Assembly (NCBI GenBank): GCA_964247055.1
Contig: OZ176055.1
Coordinates: forward strand, 434,001 to 498,000
Reading direction: 5' to 3'
DNA length: 64,000 nucleotides
Source of the DNA: Paragordius varius
Lineage: Eukaryota; Nematomorpha
A program made the translations under genes and the position numbers. The notes beneath the pieces were generated by a model, which was not told where the DNA came from, made no database searches, and saw nothing but the letters and a program-made list of their open reading frames with translations. Positions 1-11,575 of this stretch are shown piece by piece (positions within the stretch are counted from its first letter, which is position 1; every line of letters starts with the position of its first letter).

Positions 1-97
1 CAATTTTTACCACATGAAATATATGTTGTTGCGATATAAAAAAATGGTTAATTAACTTAACGCTTTTCGGTTACAAGAAAATCGATAAAATTTAGTT

Positions 98-387
98 ACA
101 GTAAAAATTGAAATTATACGGACAAGACGTGAAAATATAACGGCAAATTTTTTCAAACAACCATACTTTTTTAAACCACAAATTATCCTATTAAAGTCAA
201 TTAAATACAATCGTTAAATACGTGATTGATTGTGTAACCAATTTAAATTCTATTTTTATTTTGAAGTTTAAACAATCAGTTATCATTGAAAAAAATAAAG
301 ATTTAAAAAGTATGCTTGTCTTTTAGTAAAAAAAACACTTGTCTGCATATTTTAACATTATGTCCGTATAATTTCGATTTTTACTGT
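98..387. mobile_element. MITE family 1, near-complete copy
   Basis: Begins ACAGTAAAAATTGAAATTAT and ends with the reverse complement of that terminus (AATTTCGATTTTTACTGT). The ends are inverted for about 50 bp around a core of about 190 bp. It has no coding capacity. The family recurs more than 15 times in the window. TA-rich flanks fit a Tc1/mariner-type mover, which is inference. Confidence 0.7.
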
Positions 388-565
388 GTTATAATACCTT
401 TAAATAAAATTACATTATATAGGTGTGTTTAACATCAATTGACCAAGACATGTTTTAGGGGTTTTGTTTAATAAATTCTTCATGAGAAATAACAGTTAAG
501 GTTGAGATTTCATACAAAAAATAAGCAAAACCAGCTTAAATTATTCAACACATAATATTACTTAC

Positions 566-1311
566 ATATATCAGGTTTGTGACAGGGTTTATGGCCATAC
601 AGACCACGTTTCTTTCGACCGCTAACCCGTTCATAACCAGCATTGGCTAAGGCTTCCTCCTCATTATCAATATCATAATTGTCTTCTTGAGCCTTGCTGA
701 CTGTAAGAATACTAGCACTAATGGCTAAAAAGGCTAACAAAAGGACCCACTAAAAGAAAATATAAAAAATAGTTTTTGGTCTCAAAAAAATAAAGCAAAA
801 ATTGGTCGTTTATCATTTATCCGTTGATTTAGGGTAAAAATTGGAATTATACGGGGACAAAATGTAAAGATATAAAGACAAATATCCTTTTTTTCCAAAA
901 GAAAAGCATACTTTTTTAAACTCCCGTTTTTAAAAAATATAACCCATTGTTTTAAATTGGATATTATAAAATTGATATGTATATTGGTGACACAATAAAT
1001 TCTATATATAACAATTGTAATTAAATAGCTTATAGAGAAATGAATGTTTTATAATGGATGTCTTTAGAAAAAAATATTTGTCTTTAAATTTAACGTTTCG
1101 TCCGTATTTCAGTAATATATAGGATCCGAAATTTAAAGTAAAATAAGAGTGTTTAAAAGTTATCCGGCAATGGTATCTTTTATCTTTTAAAGATTATTCA
1201 TGAAAACATTTTTCCTTTTTTTTCCAAAAAAAATTAATAGAATTACGACAAAAAAGTAATATATTTATTAAAATATAAAAATATTAATACATTAATATGC
1301 ATTACCTTCAT
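566..1311 (-). CDS. Secreted prepropeptide with RKKR processing site, 5' exons (partial)
   Basis: Two exons are visible. Exon 1 (1306..1311) holds only Met-Lys and ends in a GTAATG donor; exon 2 (566..749) follows a TTTTAG acceptor and ends in a GTAAGT donor. Joined, they give a hydrophobic signal peptide (MKWVLLLAFLAISASILTV), an acidic spacer rich in Asp/Glu (QEDNYDIDNEEEALANAG), then SGRKKR followed by GLYGHKPCHKPDI. RKKR is a furin/prohormone-convertase type site, and the Gly before it could give a C-terminal amide on the upstream peptide. The part after the cleavage holds one Cys so far; exon 2 ends in phase 1, so the rest lies in another exon, probably beyond the left edge. A TATA box lies about 75 bp upstream of the ATG. 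I do not recognise the family: a neuropeptide-like or defensive secreted peptide are both possible. Confidence 0.6.
830..1118. mobile_element. MITE family 1, diverged copy
   Basis: Shows GTAAAAATTGGAATTATACG at the left and the inverted ACGTTTCGTCCGTATTT at the right, with the same order of internal blocks as the better copies. It lies in the intron of the left prepropeptide gene, between exon 2 and exon 1. Confidence 0.55.
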
Positions 1312-1382
1312 AACCGATTGTGATAAATAGCTTATAGGATAATCAAAAAATAAAAATAATGAATTATTTTAACCAAATTTTT

Positions 1383-1394
1383 GGCTTTATATAC
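1383..1394 (-). promoter_or_regulatory. TATA box of the left prepropeptide gene
   Basis: On the minus strand the sequence reads GTATATAAAGCC, a near-perfect TATA box, about 75 bp upstream of the ATG at 1311. A start site about 30 bp downstream would leave a short 5' UTR. Confidence 0.6.
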
Positions 1395-2865
1395 GTTTCC
1401 CGTCATCAGCTAAAGAATACCAATTTTAGCTTTTCGTATTCCAAAAACACAGAAAAAAATAGATTTAGGTCAAGAAAACGATGTCAATAACATGACCCCA
1501 AATTATAATTATTTCCATTTAGCTTTGCATATATTTCTCCTTTTATCCGCAAAACAGTAAAAAACCATAAAATAATTTTATTGACAGTCAGATTAGTTGT
1601 GATGACAAAAAACGCATGCAGAAACCTTGGGCGCAAAACCTGGTTTTTTTGTATGTGATTTTTATATGTTGCAATAAAATGTATAATTTATAGCTACAAT
1701 ATTATAGTAATAAAATAATGATTAGAATTTTATGAATTAACCTGTTTTTCATTTAGTTATATAAATGATTTTTGTTCAACATATTTTGACATTGTATTTA
1801 ACCAATATATCTATTCCTTAAAGTTAAAGGAATTTATCAGTTTGCTGAATGATCCATGGAACAAAACAAAAAAAGGTAGGAATCTTTCCAACAAGGGCTC
1901 GTCTCTTAAGTGATTTATTGTTCAATTTTGTGTCACCGTTGTATAATAAACAAAAGAAACTTTTATGTTAAATCTCAGAATTTATATCATTTATAACTTA
2001 CATGTCAAACCTGGCTTACAAAATATAGCATGCCCTAATAAGAGAATTCATAATTATTGTAATTTCCGGGATAAATAAAGAATTAAGGAGTATTGTGTTT
2101 TTTTACAAGGGTGCTATCATTCCAAATTTTGTTTTATTATTTTAGGTTTAGTGACAGGAGTATAAAAACTCCTGTACGAGTCTATTTTAAAATTATCATA
2201 ATAGCGTTGCAAATAGAGGTCAAATACAAAAAAGATGACTTAACTAATGTTAACTTACATAATATTATTTTTACGCAACATCATTTTAATTTTTCTATTT
2301 TTTCAGGGTGTGAGTACCCGATCAATGGGTTGAAATCAAGCCTTCAAACCTGAACCAGATAAACTAGACCTCGGTTTCTGGGATTTTGCAAAGGCCCGAT
2401 CCCGTTTGGTTAGCATTCACCATGGTTTCTTATAGATTCAATTTTTACACTAGACTGTTGGCTTTGACTGAGCAGCCCGTTTAAAGTTCCACCTCCAGAA
2501 TAAGTGGTTGTTTCTATATGTTTTTATTTTACAAAAGATATGTTATTTAAACCATAATTTATATTATTTCTATGATAGCATTTTTACCCGGTTTCCTATC
2601 AAACTGAAATCACCATCATATTTTTTTATTTTTTCGATTTTTAGCTTTATGACGTTTTTTCTCACATCCAATTAGAATGGAAGTATATGTTGATTTTTTC
2701 TGAATATTCTTGAAGAAAGCTATGTATTATTAACAATTTTTGAATCAGTAAATTAAAAATATCTACTCTTAATTAAAATAATCCCTTGGTTTAATATTTT
2801 TTATAAGAATTTCTAAAGTCCTTTACAACATTATTGACATGATAAGTGTAATGGATTAGGTGATG
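1395..2865. other. Intergenic, no gene seen
   Basis: AT-rich non-coding DNA. A less AT-rich patch near 2300-2500, containing GGTGTGAGTACCCGATC, looks like a fragment of a repeat, but I could not find its other end or assign it. No open frame resembles a protein. Confidence 0.4.
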
Positions 2866-3153
2866 TACCATTTTCAGTTTATTTCATCCTTGAACAATTC
2901 AAATTTGCCTTAAAAAATAATTATGTGTTTTCGAACTGATATAACTAATATTTATATAAAATATATCTTTATGGCATAATTTATTATTTTTTCAGTATTA
3001 GTTTAATTTAAAACAAAATTTATTTTTTAGAAATATATAAAAATATAGGTAATTTTTAATCTTAAAAACAGATAATTTATTTGAGCGTGAATTTGAATTG
3101 TTCAAGGGTGAATTTGAATTGTTTAAGGGTCAATTTGAATTGTAAATGGTATA
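2866..3153. mobile_element. Foldback element family FB1, short copy
   Basis: Left end TACCATTTTCAGTTTATTTC, right end TTGAATTGTAAATGGTATA. Units with a 21-bp period (TTGAACAATTCAAATT and its complement) occur near both ends in opposite orientation around a core containing AATTATGTGTTTTCGAACTG. The same core and ends occur at 45.3, 51.8 and 53.8 kb. Confidence 0.65.
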
Positions 3154-3847
3154 ATTACAATGGGATGATATAGAATTATTTGGTTGTTGTATTAGTATAT
3201 AATTCCAAATAAGGGACAGTACTACACCATGGTCCCTGTTAAGTTATCCATTTTGTTTCTTACTATTTATTCGCGTATGAGACGCTTATTATGGGTTTCT
3301 ATATTTGTTTGGTGTCAGCAATGTATTTGATTAGATTGATAAGTTTTGTCATTGGTTCTTATACATTTACGGATATTAAATTTATTGAGAATATTGCCGA
3401 TTTTGGTAGTAACATTATTAATGAAAGGTAAGGTAGCTGTGTATCAAAATTATGCTCTTTATATTCTCGACATTTTTGTGTTTATTTTACGTAAACCAGC
3501 CAGACCATTTATAGAGAGGTCTGAAATCGGTTTATGGTATAGCTTACACCTAAATATCAATTCATTAAATATTTTTAATATAGTATATGACATTGTGTGA
3601 TAATAATTTTGGAATGAAGCATTCTGCTATCGCCAAGAAAATGATATTTAGCATAATGTGCCCAAATTTTGCTATATTTTAATATGGACAATACCACATG
3701 GTAATGATTTTTTAAAAAAAACTCGTAAGTAACAAGCACCACGAAAAACCTCAGGTATTTATTTATTAGAATACTATAATTCATAGAAATTCTTTGTTGC
3801 CAGCAACATGTTTTCAACACATTATTTATCATTATAAAAGGTATCAA

Positions 3848-3853
3848 TTTATT
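3848..3853 (-). promoter_or_regulatory. Poly(A) signal of FN3-like copy A
   Basis: AATAAA on the minus strand, just downstream of the TAA at 3887-3889. The matching position in copy D also has AATAAA (26008-26013). Confidence 0.5.
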
Positions 3854-3886
3854 TTCAACACATTATTGTGTATGCATGTTATAAAT

Positions 3887-6091
3887 TTAACATTGAGACA
3901 AATCAACATAAATGCGGTGTGACATGTGTTCCGTGGAAGCAGATGCGCCATTTTTATATGCCGGATATATGATAACTTCATATTCAGAACTTGGATTGAG
4001 GTTTGGGAAACGGTATGTTCTAGCTTTCAACTATTTTATTTTGCACATGTTACAATAAATTAATCAAATAGAAAATATATGATTAGATAGTTTAACATTA
4101 TAAACTGCGCTATAACTTACACTGAGTTTTCCCGTTTGAGCTTTTTCTCCTTCTACATTGGGTCGACTTAAAACAATATTTAAATGTTCGATTCCATAGG
4201 TTTTAGCTGTGCTATCGGAAAGAGGGTTATCAATATAAACAACCAAATCTTTGGTCCTGCCTCCATTAGTAAATGTAGCGGTTGCTCGACCAATTTTAGC
4301 AAAATATTTGGAGATATCTATTGTTTATGTCATATTTGATAAATTAAGAATGTTTAAATATATATAGGTTGATTTAAAAAATTATTTATAATTATCAATC
4401 ATACCATTCTGTTCAAGTTGATAATCATCTCCGTTGAGTGTGACTAGAGGAATATAAAAAACAGGTTATTATCAAATATTAGAGAAGAGCTATATTATAT
4501 TGGTAAAGTAAAAGTTCTTTAATATTGGAAATATTTTTTATAAATGCATCAAGTATGGATTTGTATTCACCAATTAAATGACTCTTATAATAACACCATT
4601 ATGACATACTGGTCTAGTTTCGGTATGATTATAATACTATGAGAAATACCTTTAAATCGCAAATAATCTGAAAACGATCCGCGTGCAATATCCTTTTGCG
4701 ATGCTCGCACCCATAACATGTATTCTTGGTTTGGAACCAAATTTTTCAATTCAAACGTTGTGTCCTATACATAAATAAATATTGCAATGACAAATATATT
4801 ACAGTAAAAACTGAAATTTTACGGACAAAACGTAAAAATATAAAGACAAATATTTTTCTTGAAAAGACGGCTATATATTTTTAAACATTAATTTATCTTA
4901 TTAAATAAATTTGCTTACAATCGTATGATTTTGATTGTGTTATCAATTTACATCTTTATTTCCTACTTTATAGTTTGAAACAATCATCATTATAAAAATT
5001 ATAAAAGTATGGTTGTCTGTAAAAATATTTATCTTTATATTTTTACGCTTTGTCCGTAAAATCAATTTTTACTGTATTAAGACAAATATTTTTGAAAAGA
5101 CCGCTATTCTTTTTCAACTTAAATTTTCCTACGTAGATTCTATATATAATTGATTGTGTCACCAACTTACATCTCTATTTCATGCTTTGCTTACCGTTAA
5201 TTATAAAAATCAGGTTTACAATGTACACCCGGTTTTTTTTTAAAAAAATAAAATATATCCGTTTATTTAAGTTTTTACATTTAGTCTGTATTCTTATTAT
5301 TTCTAATCTTTTTAATAAAAGGAAATACATGACGCGCACATAATGTAAAAATTAATAAAATCTACCATATTTGCATCGTTTTCCCTTGCAGGACCATTCA
5401 CTTCATACAGATGAGTTGCATTGTAATACCGCCAAAGTTGATAAGGATACTTTATTGGATTTTTGTTCAATCGATTTGGTTCATTGAAAGAAGCCATCAC
5501 AGAATAATAGGTATGAGGAATAGTGCGAAATCCTGACATGCAAAGTCTTAGATTTCGTACTCCCATATCTGCTGCCTCAGTAGTTTTGCATTCTAAATTA
5601 ATTACATTTATTTTTAACAACAACAATTTTATTTTTTAATTCACAAACATTTTTATCAATTCTGTAATTGTCCTGCTATTCACCCTTATACGGGCTTTTC
5701 ATACTGATAACAAAATTTTAAAATAATTAGCTCACGCTGATAATCAACTGCTTCTTTCTGATTAAAAGTTTTAAATGTATACCATTTTCCAAACTTGTTT
5801 TTAACTATAAAAGGTTATTAATAAAAATAGATATGATTGATATAAAAATTTCCCTATAAAAAAGGTCATGATGCGATAATTAAACAATGGTTCTTAGTTC
5901 ATTTCATTAAACTAAAGCCATAAATTTGAGAATAAATAACATAAAAATTTAAATTATCGCACAAACCATATTACAAAATAAAAGATAACGGATGTCTTAC
6001 GAATTTCCTTGGTTACAGGTCCTTTGCGCATCATACATTCCGACATTCCGATAATTCCAACTAGGATAGCGAAAACGATTCTTACAATCAT
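3887..6091 (-). CDS. Secreted protein with two fibronectin-III-like domains, copy A (intact)
   Basis: Seven exons join in phase with no stop: 6001..6091, 5736..5804, 5366..5592, 4650..4764, 4405..4443, 4121..4317 and 3887..4030 (882 nt, 293 residues). Each junction has a GT donor and AG acceptor. Residues 1-19 form a signal peptide (MIVRIVFAILVGIIGMSEC). Two FN3-like domains follow, at about 60-167 and 182-285; each has the Leu-x-Pro-x-x-x-Tyr core (LVPNQEYMLWVRA, LNPSSEYEVIIYP). The chain ends DLSQC with a terminal Cys. There is no membrane segment, so secretion is likely. Exon 2 (23 codons, symmetric phase) was not found in copies C and D. An AATAAA lies about 35 bp after the stop and a TATA box about 70 bp before the ATG. 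I do not recognise the family; the FN3 call rests on motif shape. Confidence 0.75.
4801..5075. mobile_element. MITE family 1 in intron 3 of copy A
   Basis: ACAGTAAAAACTGAAATTTT at the left and its complement ending TTTTTACTGT at the right. It lies between exon 4 and exon 3 of copy A. A second, partial stretch of the same family follows to about 5300. Confidence 0.7.
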
Positions 6092-6160
6092 TGTAAATCG
6101 AGAGATGTGTATGTTAATTTTGGTAAAAAAGGTATTATAATATTTTGGAAAATTGGACTA

Positions 6161-6170
6161 GATATATACG
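6161..6170 (-). promoter_or_regulatory. Putative TATA box of FN3-like copy A
   Basis: CGTATATATC on the minus strand, about 70 bp upstream of the ATG at 6091. The surrounding stretch (about 6125-6420) is recognisable again upstream of copies C (about 18.0-18.2 kb) and D (about 23.64-23.93 kb), so a shared promoter region is plausible. Confidence 0.45.
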
Positions 6171-6751
6171 TTACAAACTGCTTGCTTAAATATTTGTTTA
6201 GATTGCAACCTTGAGTTATTTTAATACCTTATATTTAATGTAATGCGATTTTCGTAGAGCTTTTTTTAGGGTTGTCAAATATTGACTATACCATTTATAT
6301 TTTTGTATCATTGAGTTATCGATATATATCCTATGTTAAGCTGGTAAGCCTTGAGAGAAAATTCGGTCAACGGAAATGGTAATGTTTATTATAGGTAAAT
6401 ATGACAATCTCGTTTATACCAGTTAAACTATGTATTGTATATATGTAAATATTGATAGGTGTAAACTGACAAAGAAGTTAAAAATAATTGTGATAAAACA
6501 TTATATTTTCTATAGCTTACGACCTTTAGTATGGCGCGAATATTGAAACATTCATTCGGTTGAAAAAAAAACTAGAGATTGCATATTTACCTATTATACA
6601 AATTAAATAACCGATTTGGTTGAAATTACGTATTTTATGAATCACAATGCCATTTTATATTTTTGGATTTGGATTTAACAGAAGTTATAAAAGACTTAAA
6701 ATGTGATTAAAAATTCAAAAGAATATTTAACTTTGGCAAACCAATTAATAT

Positions 6752-8672
6752 ACAGTAAAAATTGAAATTATACGGACAAAACGTAAAAATATAAAGACAA
6801 ATTTTGATTCTATGAATAAACTTGATTAATATAAATTTAACCCATTGTTTAAATTCCAAAGTACAAAATAGAAATGTATATTGGTACATAATCAATTATA
6901 TATTTAGGCTTGTTATTAATTATTTTAAAAGGATTACTTTAGGTCAGGGCTTCTTAAAATTTTGTAGTTCCCGACCCCATTTATGATTGCGAGTTTCTTA
7001 ACGATCCCCTACAAATATAAAAGAAAAATAATAGTTTTCGAAACAACATTTAGAGATCGATAATATTTATCAGGATTATTCGGTTTTGAGGGATTGACAA
7101 AAATAAATATATATTTTTTATAAATTTCTATAACATTTTCTGATTTATAGTAAATTTATACAAGATACTAGCAGGCCCTGTCAGGCTGCGGTGTGGCGTA
7201 GTCTCACCGATAAATATTCTTAATAATTTGCAATAAGAGTCAATGATTAAAAAAATAACAAGACATATTTAATAAAAAGAATGGCTTTAATTATTCTTTT
7301 ACAGGTTTTTGCATAGGCTGAAATATTGTTAACTCATAATTGACCATATTTTAATGTCCCTTATTAAAGTTAATATCCAACTATCATTGAATTTATTTTA
7401 AAATTTTTGTTTTACGAAATCATGGTTCTAATTTGATTATTGATACAGCTGGGATCAAGGAATATAAAAATCATTTGTGCCCTTTTTAAAGGAAAGAATG
7501 ATATTATACAAATTCCCAATGCGTTTAACTGAACTCGTATGGCTTCTTAAGTTTTTTGAAAATTAGCTCCAAAACTACGCCTATTTATGGCGTCTGAGTT
7601 TTAAAATGGTAGACCCCACCCATAGACCTATATGAAAAAAGCGCTGAGTTAAATTCTTTGCCTTTCGAGGGCAAATATTTAGAATCATCTTTGATACCAT
7701 CGTCTCATGGGTTATTTAAAAAAATACCTCTACATTAAATAATCGTTGTATTATGGCGTTTTAGGGCATAAAAGCCCCAAATAAACGGCTAATAAAAAAA
7801 CCCGACCATAATTTTTGCCCAGTTACGGGTAATATTTTGAACTCTAATGAGCTCATATGGCTTCATAAATTTTCAGTAAATTAGCTCCAAAACAACATTT
7901 CTATATAGTGGCGCAATTTTAACGGCTATCTGTTTACCCAACAGCCAATATTAAAAAAACGCAAGATTAAAATTTTTGCCTTTTAACAGACAATAACTTA
8001 AATCCCCAGCGAATTTTAACGGTCTCATACCCTGGGCAAAAAAATTTGTTTTTTAAAATGGCATTTTACGGGGGGGCTGGTAAAAAGAAACCTTAAATTT
8101 AAAAGTAAGCCGACTAAGTTCTGCGCAATCAAAAAAATCAAAAGGTACAACACGTTTTCCGGAAAATTGTGTCAAAGACACGATGTTTCTGGACTTGTGT
8201 TTTTAAAAAAACCCGTTTTTTCCACGGGGTGGGTCCGAACTGGTAGCCTAATTCAAAAAAAGGGCGAAGTTATTGTCGCGGCAGTCATTAATGATCATAT
8301 TTTTTTGACATTTGGATTTGAATAGGTTTACCGGTTTTCCGGAAACAGAGCACAAACCCAGCATTTTCCATTTTTATAAATATATAGATTATAATGATCG
8401 GAATAGAAATGCTGTTATAAACAGTCTATCCGAACCAGAAGATTTAATGATATATTTATCTACGATGATTGTTATTTTTCTTTATAATAATAATTTTACA
8501 GGATAAAAAACATTTTTTGTTAAATTGTATTTTTATCACTCGCGACCCCAAATGGGGTCGCGACCCATAGTTTAAGAAGCCCTGTTAGGTATGCACTAGG
8601 GTTGTTTCTTAGAAAAAGTATTTATCTTTATATTTTTACGTTTTGACCGTTAAATTTCAATTTTTACTGTAA
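6752..8672. mobile_element. MITE family 1 split by a later insertion
   Basis: The left half (ACAGTAAAAATTGAAATTAT at 6752) runs to about 6944. The right half resumes after 8584 and ends CAATTTTTACTGT at 8672. The intervening 1.64 kb is a separate inverted-repeat element, so this MITE is the older of the two. Confidence 0.65.
6945..8584. mobile_element. Non-autonomous hAT-like element nested in a MITE
   Basis: Left end CAGGGCTTCTTAAAATTTTG, right end GTTTAAGAAGCCCTG: terminal inverted repeats of hAT type. It is flanked on both sides by an identical TTAGGT (6939-6944 and 8585-8590). The direct repeat is 6 bp rather than the 8 bp usual for hAT. No transposase frame is visible; the interior holds non-coding blocks, one of which (8044-8400) recurs at 58.95-59.30 kb. 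Confidence 0.6.
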
Positions 8673-9257
8673 TAGGCAATATGGTATCAATATAAAAAAA
8701 AACTAATATGTCGCATTTTCTCTTTCATAAGGAAAATTTCAATTTAGTGAATTGTAGCGAATATGACATTTTTGCGTTTATAAAAAGAACTAGCATAATT
8801 TTAGAATAGCATAAAAATTTGGGTCTTTCTGCGCCCACATCTACGAACTAAAATATTTCAATATATTGTTTTGCTTTTTGTAAATAGTTTATGATATATT
8901 TTAGTGATATTTTTTGCAATAAGGCATTTAACTTCAACAAAAAAAACTTTATTACAAAAAATGTGCTCAAACTTTGCCATTTTCTGATATGGAGCATTTA
9001 CCACAACTCTAACTCTGCATGCCAGAGTTCGAATTCCGAAACTACGCATTTTTTCATCATCACTGACAGCCCTGGGCAGGCGAGTGTTAAAGCCTTCGCA
9101 CGTCCGGAAACAAATTTAAGTCCTTACCCTTTAATAAAAAATAAAAAAGAGACTCTAAACTGTATAAAGCTTAAAAGCATTTACCACAAAAGTATAAATA
9201 ATTTATTTATATCACTCGTAATGGCCAAAGCCAAAACCACCATGACAATCTTAATAC

Positions 9258-9848
9258 CAAATGGAACCGGAACCGCATTTCCTTGGATTTTGACAAAAGG
9301 TTCCGTTGGGATGGAACCAACCCGGTTCCAGTTCCACCGCCTTAATTACTGGTTCCCATATGATTTTTATTATAAAAATTTTTATTTTATTATTTAAATT
9401 GGATTGTACCACTACATATTACATACTTCAAACTTTAAACCTAAAACTAAGCCGATATTCTCTGAATTTTTGGCGATTCGGCTGATCTAAAAAAAATTAT
9501 AGTCTTTTCTCAAGTTTATTTATATTACATATGTTGTATATATAGGTCTCCGTTGAAAGAAACCCTTTTTGTTTTTAGACCTGCGCAGTTTGACCAGCGA
9601 ATTCGTTGGTGCAATAATTAAGGTTTAATAAAAAAATTTTTTAGATGCCATACTTAATTTAACACTCATTATAAATTATGTACTTATACTTTTTCCTATT
9701 ATATTTTTATAATTTGTTTCATTTATTTTACTATCTATTTTTTTCACTATAGATTTGGAATATTTGTTAATAATTTGGTTGTATTCTAAAATTTTAAGGA
9801 ACCAACGCGGTTCCGGTTCCACTTTTTTTGTCCCGGTTCCAAGCCCTG
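9258..9848. mobile_element. Short non-autonomous hAT element with 8-bp target duplication
   Basis: The right end reads GGTTCCAAGCCCTG and the left CAAATGGAACCGGAACCGC; the reverse complement of the right end (CAGGGCTTGGAACCGGGAC) pairs with the left. CTTAATAC flanks both sides (9250-9257 and 9849-9856), a perfect 8-bp duplication. It lies inside an older dispersed repeat whose two halves (to 9257 and from 9849) rejoin cleanly. It is non-coding. Confidence 0.65.
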
Positions 9849-10185
9849 CTTAATACATTTTCCTATCAGAATACATACATATCATCGGGTTATTGTTAAT
9901 ACGGCCTGATTTTTAGCGCAGTGTTATATCAAATAGGCCAATCGATAATTTTCAAAATACAGCATCTAATTAGTACCCCGATATTCCCCGTGAAGTATAA
10001 GTCATTTAAACAATCAAAAATAAGTTTTCAACAAACAAACAATATTACTCAAGACAAGGAATAATTTCAAAACAACCATGTTTTTTCAATAATTATTTTA
10101 GCTATATTTTCTATAGATCAAAACTTCTTGTATTAACGGTGCAATTTATTTCCAATATTTTATACAGTTATAAAATCAACATTGA

Positions 10186-10313
10186 GACAGTTCAGAATAA
10201 CTGCGGTGAGACGTGCGTTCAGTGGAGGCAGAATCGTCATTTTTATATTGCGCATAAATGATTAAACTTCATATTCTTGGATCGAGTTTGGAAAACGATA
10301 TGTCCTAGCTTTT
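10186..10313 (-). pseudogene. Orphan last exon of the FN3-like family (E1)
   Basis: On the minus strand the sequence resembles exon 7 of copy A (encoding the FN3 strand around SSEYEV and the C-terminus), with several differences and a shortened coding stretch. No exon 6 adjoins it, so it is a stranded duplicate exon. Confidence 0.55.
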
Positions 10314-10644
10314 AAAAAATTGCATATTTTTTATACCGCTAAAACAAGCGAGTTATCAATTTGAATTAATTAAACTGTTATGCAACTTACATTATTTCCG
10401 TTTATTACCATGCTCCGAAACACTATAAAATACGGATCATCAAAATTTTAAAACATAGTATGCCATTTTTCAAAAAAAACCTTTTTTGATGTTGTCAACC
10501 ATATGATGACATTTTTTATGGCAAACTGCTCAGCATTTTTGAAATTTTTTATTAGGCTTGCCTATTCAAAAATTTAGGTACATTTACATTAAAACTTTCT
10601 AAAAGTATTGTTTAGTTTTTTAATTATAGCATATGTTTCTAAAT

Positions 10645-10947
10645 GTCTTGAAATTATACGAATAAAACGTAAAACAAAGACAAAATATTTTTTTCTAAAA
10701 GACAGCCACGCTTTTTATATCTCGAATTCTCAAAATTAAAATAATTGTTGACAATTACAAAGATAGATATATATATATATATATACATATAAAGGTATAG
10801 GTAACACATTCAATTATATATTTTATAATGGTAATAAATTATTTTATATAGGAAAAATTTGGACATAAAAAAGTATGGTTGTCTTTTAGAAAAAAAAATT
10901 ATCTCTATATTTTTACATTTTATCCGTATAATTTAAGTTTTTACTGT
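10645..10947. mobile_element. MITE family 1 copy
   Basis: TTGAAATTATACGAATAAAA at the left and the inverted TTTAAGTTTTTACTGT at the right, with a short (TA)n in the middle. A matching copy at 14.3-14.6 kb occupies the same place in the tandem duplicate, so it predates that duplication. Confidence 0.6.
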
Positions 10948-11007
10948 ATTAAACCATGTATAAAAAGTACAATTTATTTTTCAATATAGTCTCTACAATT
11001 TATAGAT

Positions 11008-11575
11008 TTAACATTGAGACAAATCAACATAAATGCGGTGAGACATGTGTTCCGTGGAAGCAGAATCGCCATTTTTATATTGCGCATAAATGATAACTTC
11101 GTATTCTGAACTTGGATCGAGGTTTGGAAAACGATATGTTCTAGATTTAAGCTATAATTTATATGCATATCATGGAATAAATAAAAAATATGCTGGCATA
11201 CCATTGAAAACATAAGAAAGTTATTAGAGATTTTAATAAATCAAACTGCTGCATAATTTACACTAAGTGCTCCAATTTGAGCCTTTTCTCCTTCCACATT
11301 GGGTCGACTTAAAACAATATTTAAATGTTCAATCCCGTAAGCTTTAGCTGTGTGATCGGAAAGAGGGTTATCAATGTAAACAACCAGATCTTTGGTCTTG
11401 CCTCCATTAGTGAGAGTAGAGGTTGCTCGACCAAGTTTTGCAAAAGATTTGGAAATATCTATGGTTTTAAAATGTAAAGGATATATTCAGAATGTTTAGC
11501 CGTAATGATCAAGATAGCTCAATCATAGATTCATACCATTCTGTTCAAGTTTATATTCATCTCCGTTGACATTAA
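11008..11575 (-). pseudogene. FN3-like protein gene, copy B (3' fragment, exons 5-7 only)
   Basis: Three exons, 11537..11575, 11262..11458 and 11008..11151, match exons 5, 6 and 7 of copy A in exact length (39, 197 and 144 nt). All are open, with intact GT/AG boundaries, and encode VNGDEYKLEQN, the second FN3-like domain and the terminal DLSQC. No exon 4, 3 or 1 is found upstream before the next duplicate at 13.8 kb. This looks like a 5'-truncated copy made by segmental duplication. Its exons are as clean as those of the intact copies, so the event may be fairly recent, or the exons may still be used by trans-splicing or an unseen promoter, which I cannot test. Confidence 0.6.

Noticed and set aside
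2270-2500. Possible exon after a TTTTTTCAG acceptor near 2306
   Set aside because: No partner exon or sustained open frame follows. The less AT-rich patch looks like a repeat fragment of unknown type.
8891-9397. 168-residue open frame on the plus strand
   Set aside because: It spans the border of a dispersed repeat and a short hAT element with an exact 8-bp target duplication. The protein has no recognisable domain.
11008-11575. Copy B as a complete short gene
   Set aside because: Exons 5-7 are intact, but no upstream exon with a start codon and signal peptide is found, so it is annotated as a fragment.
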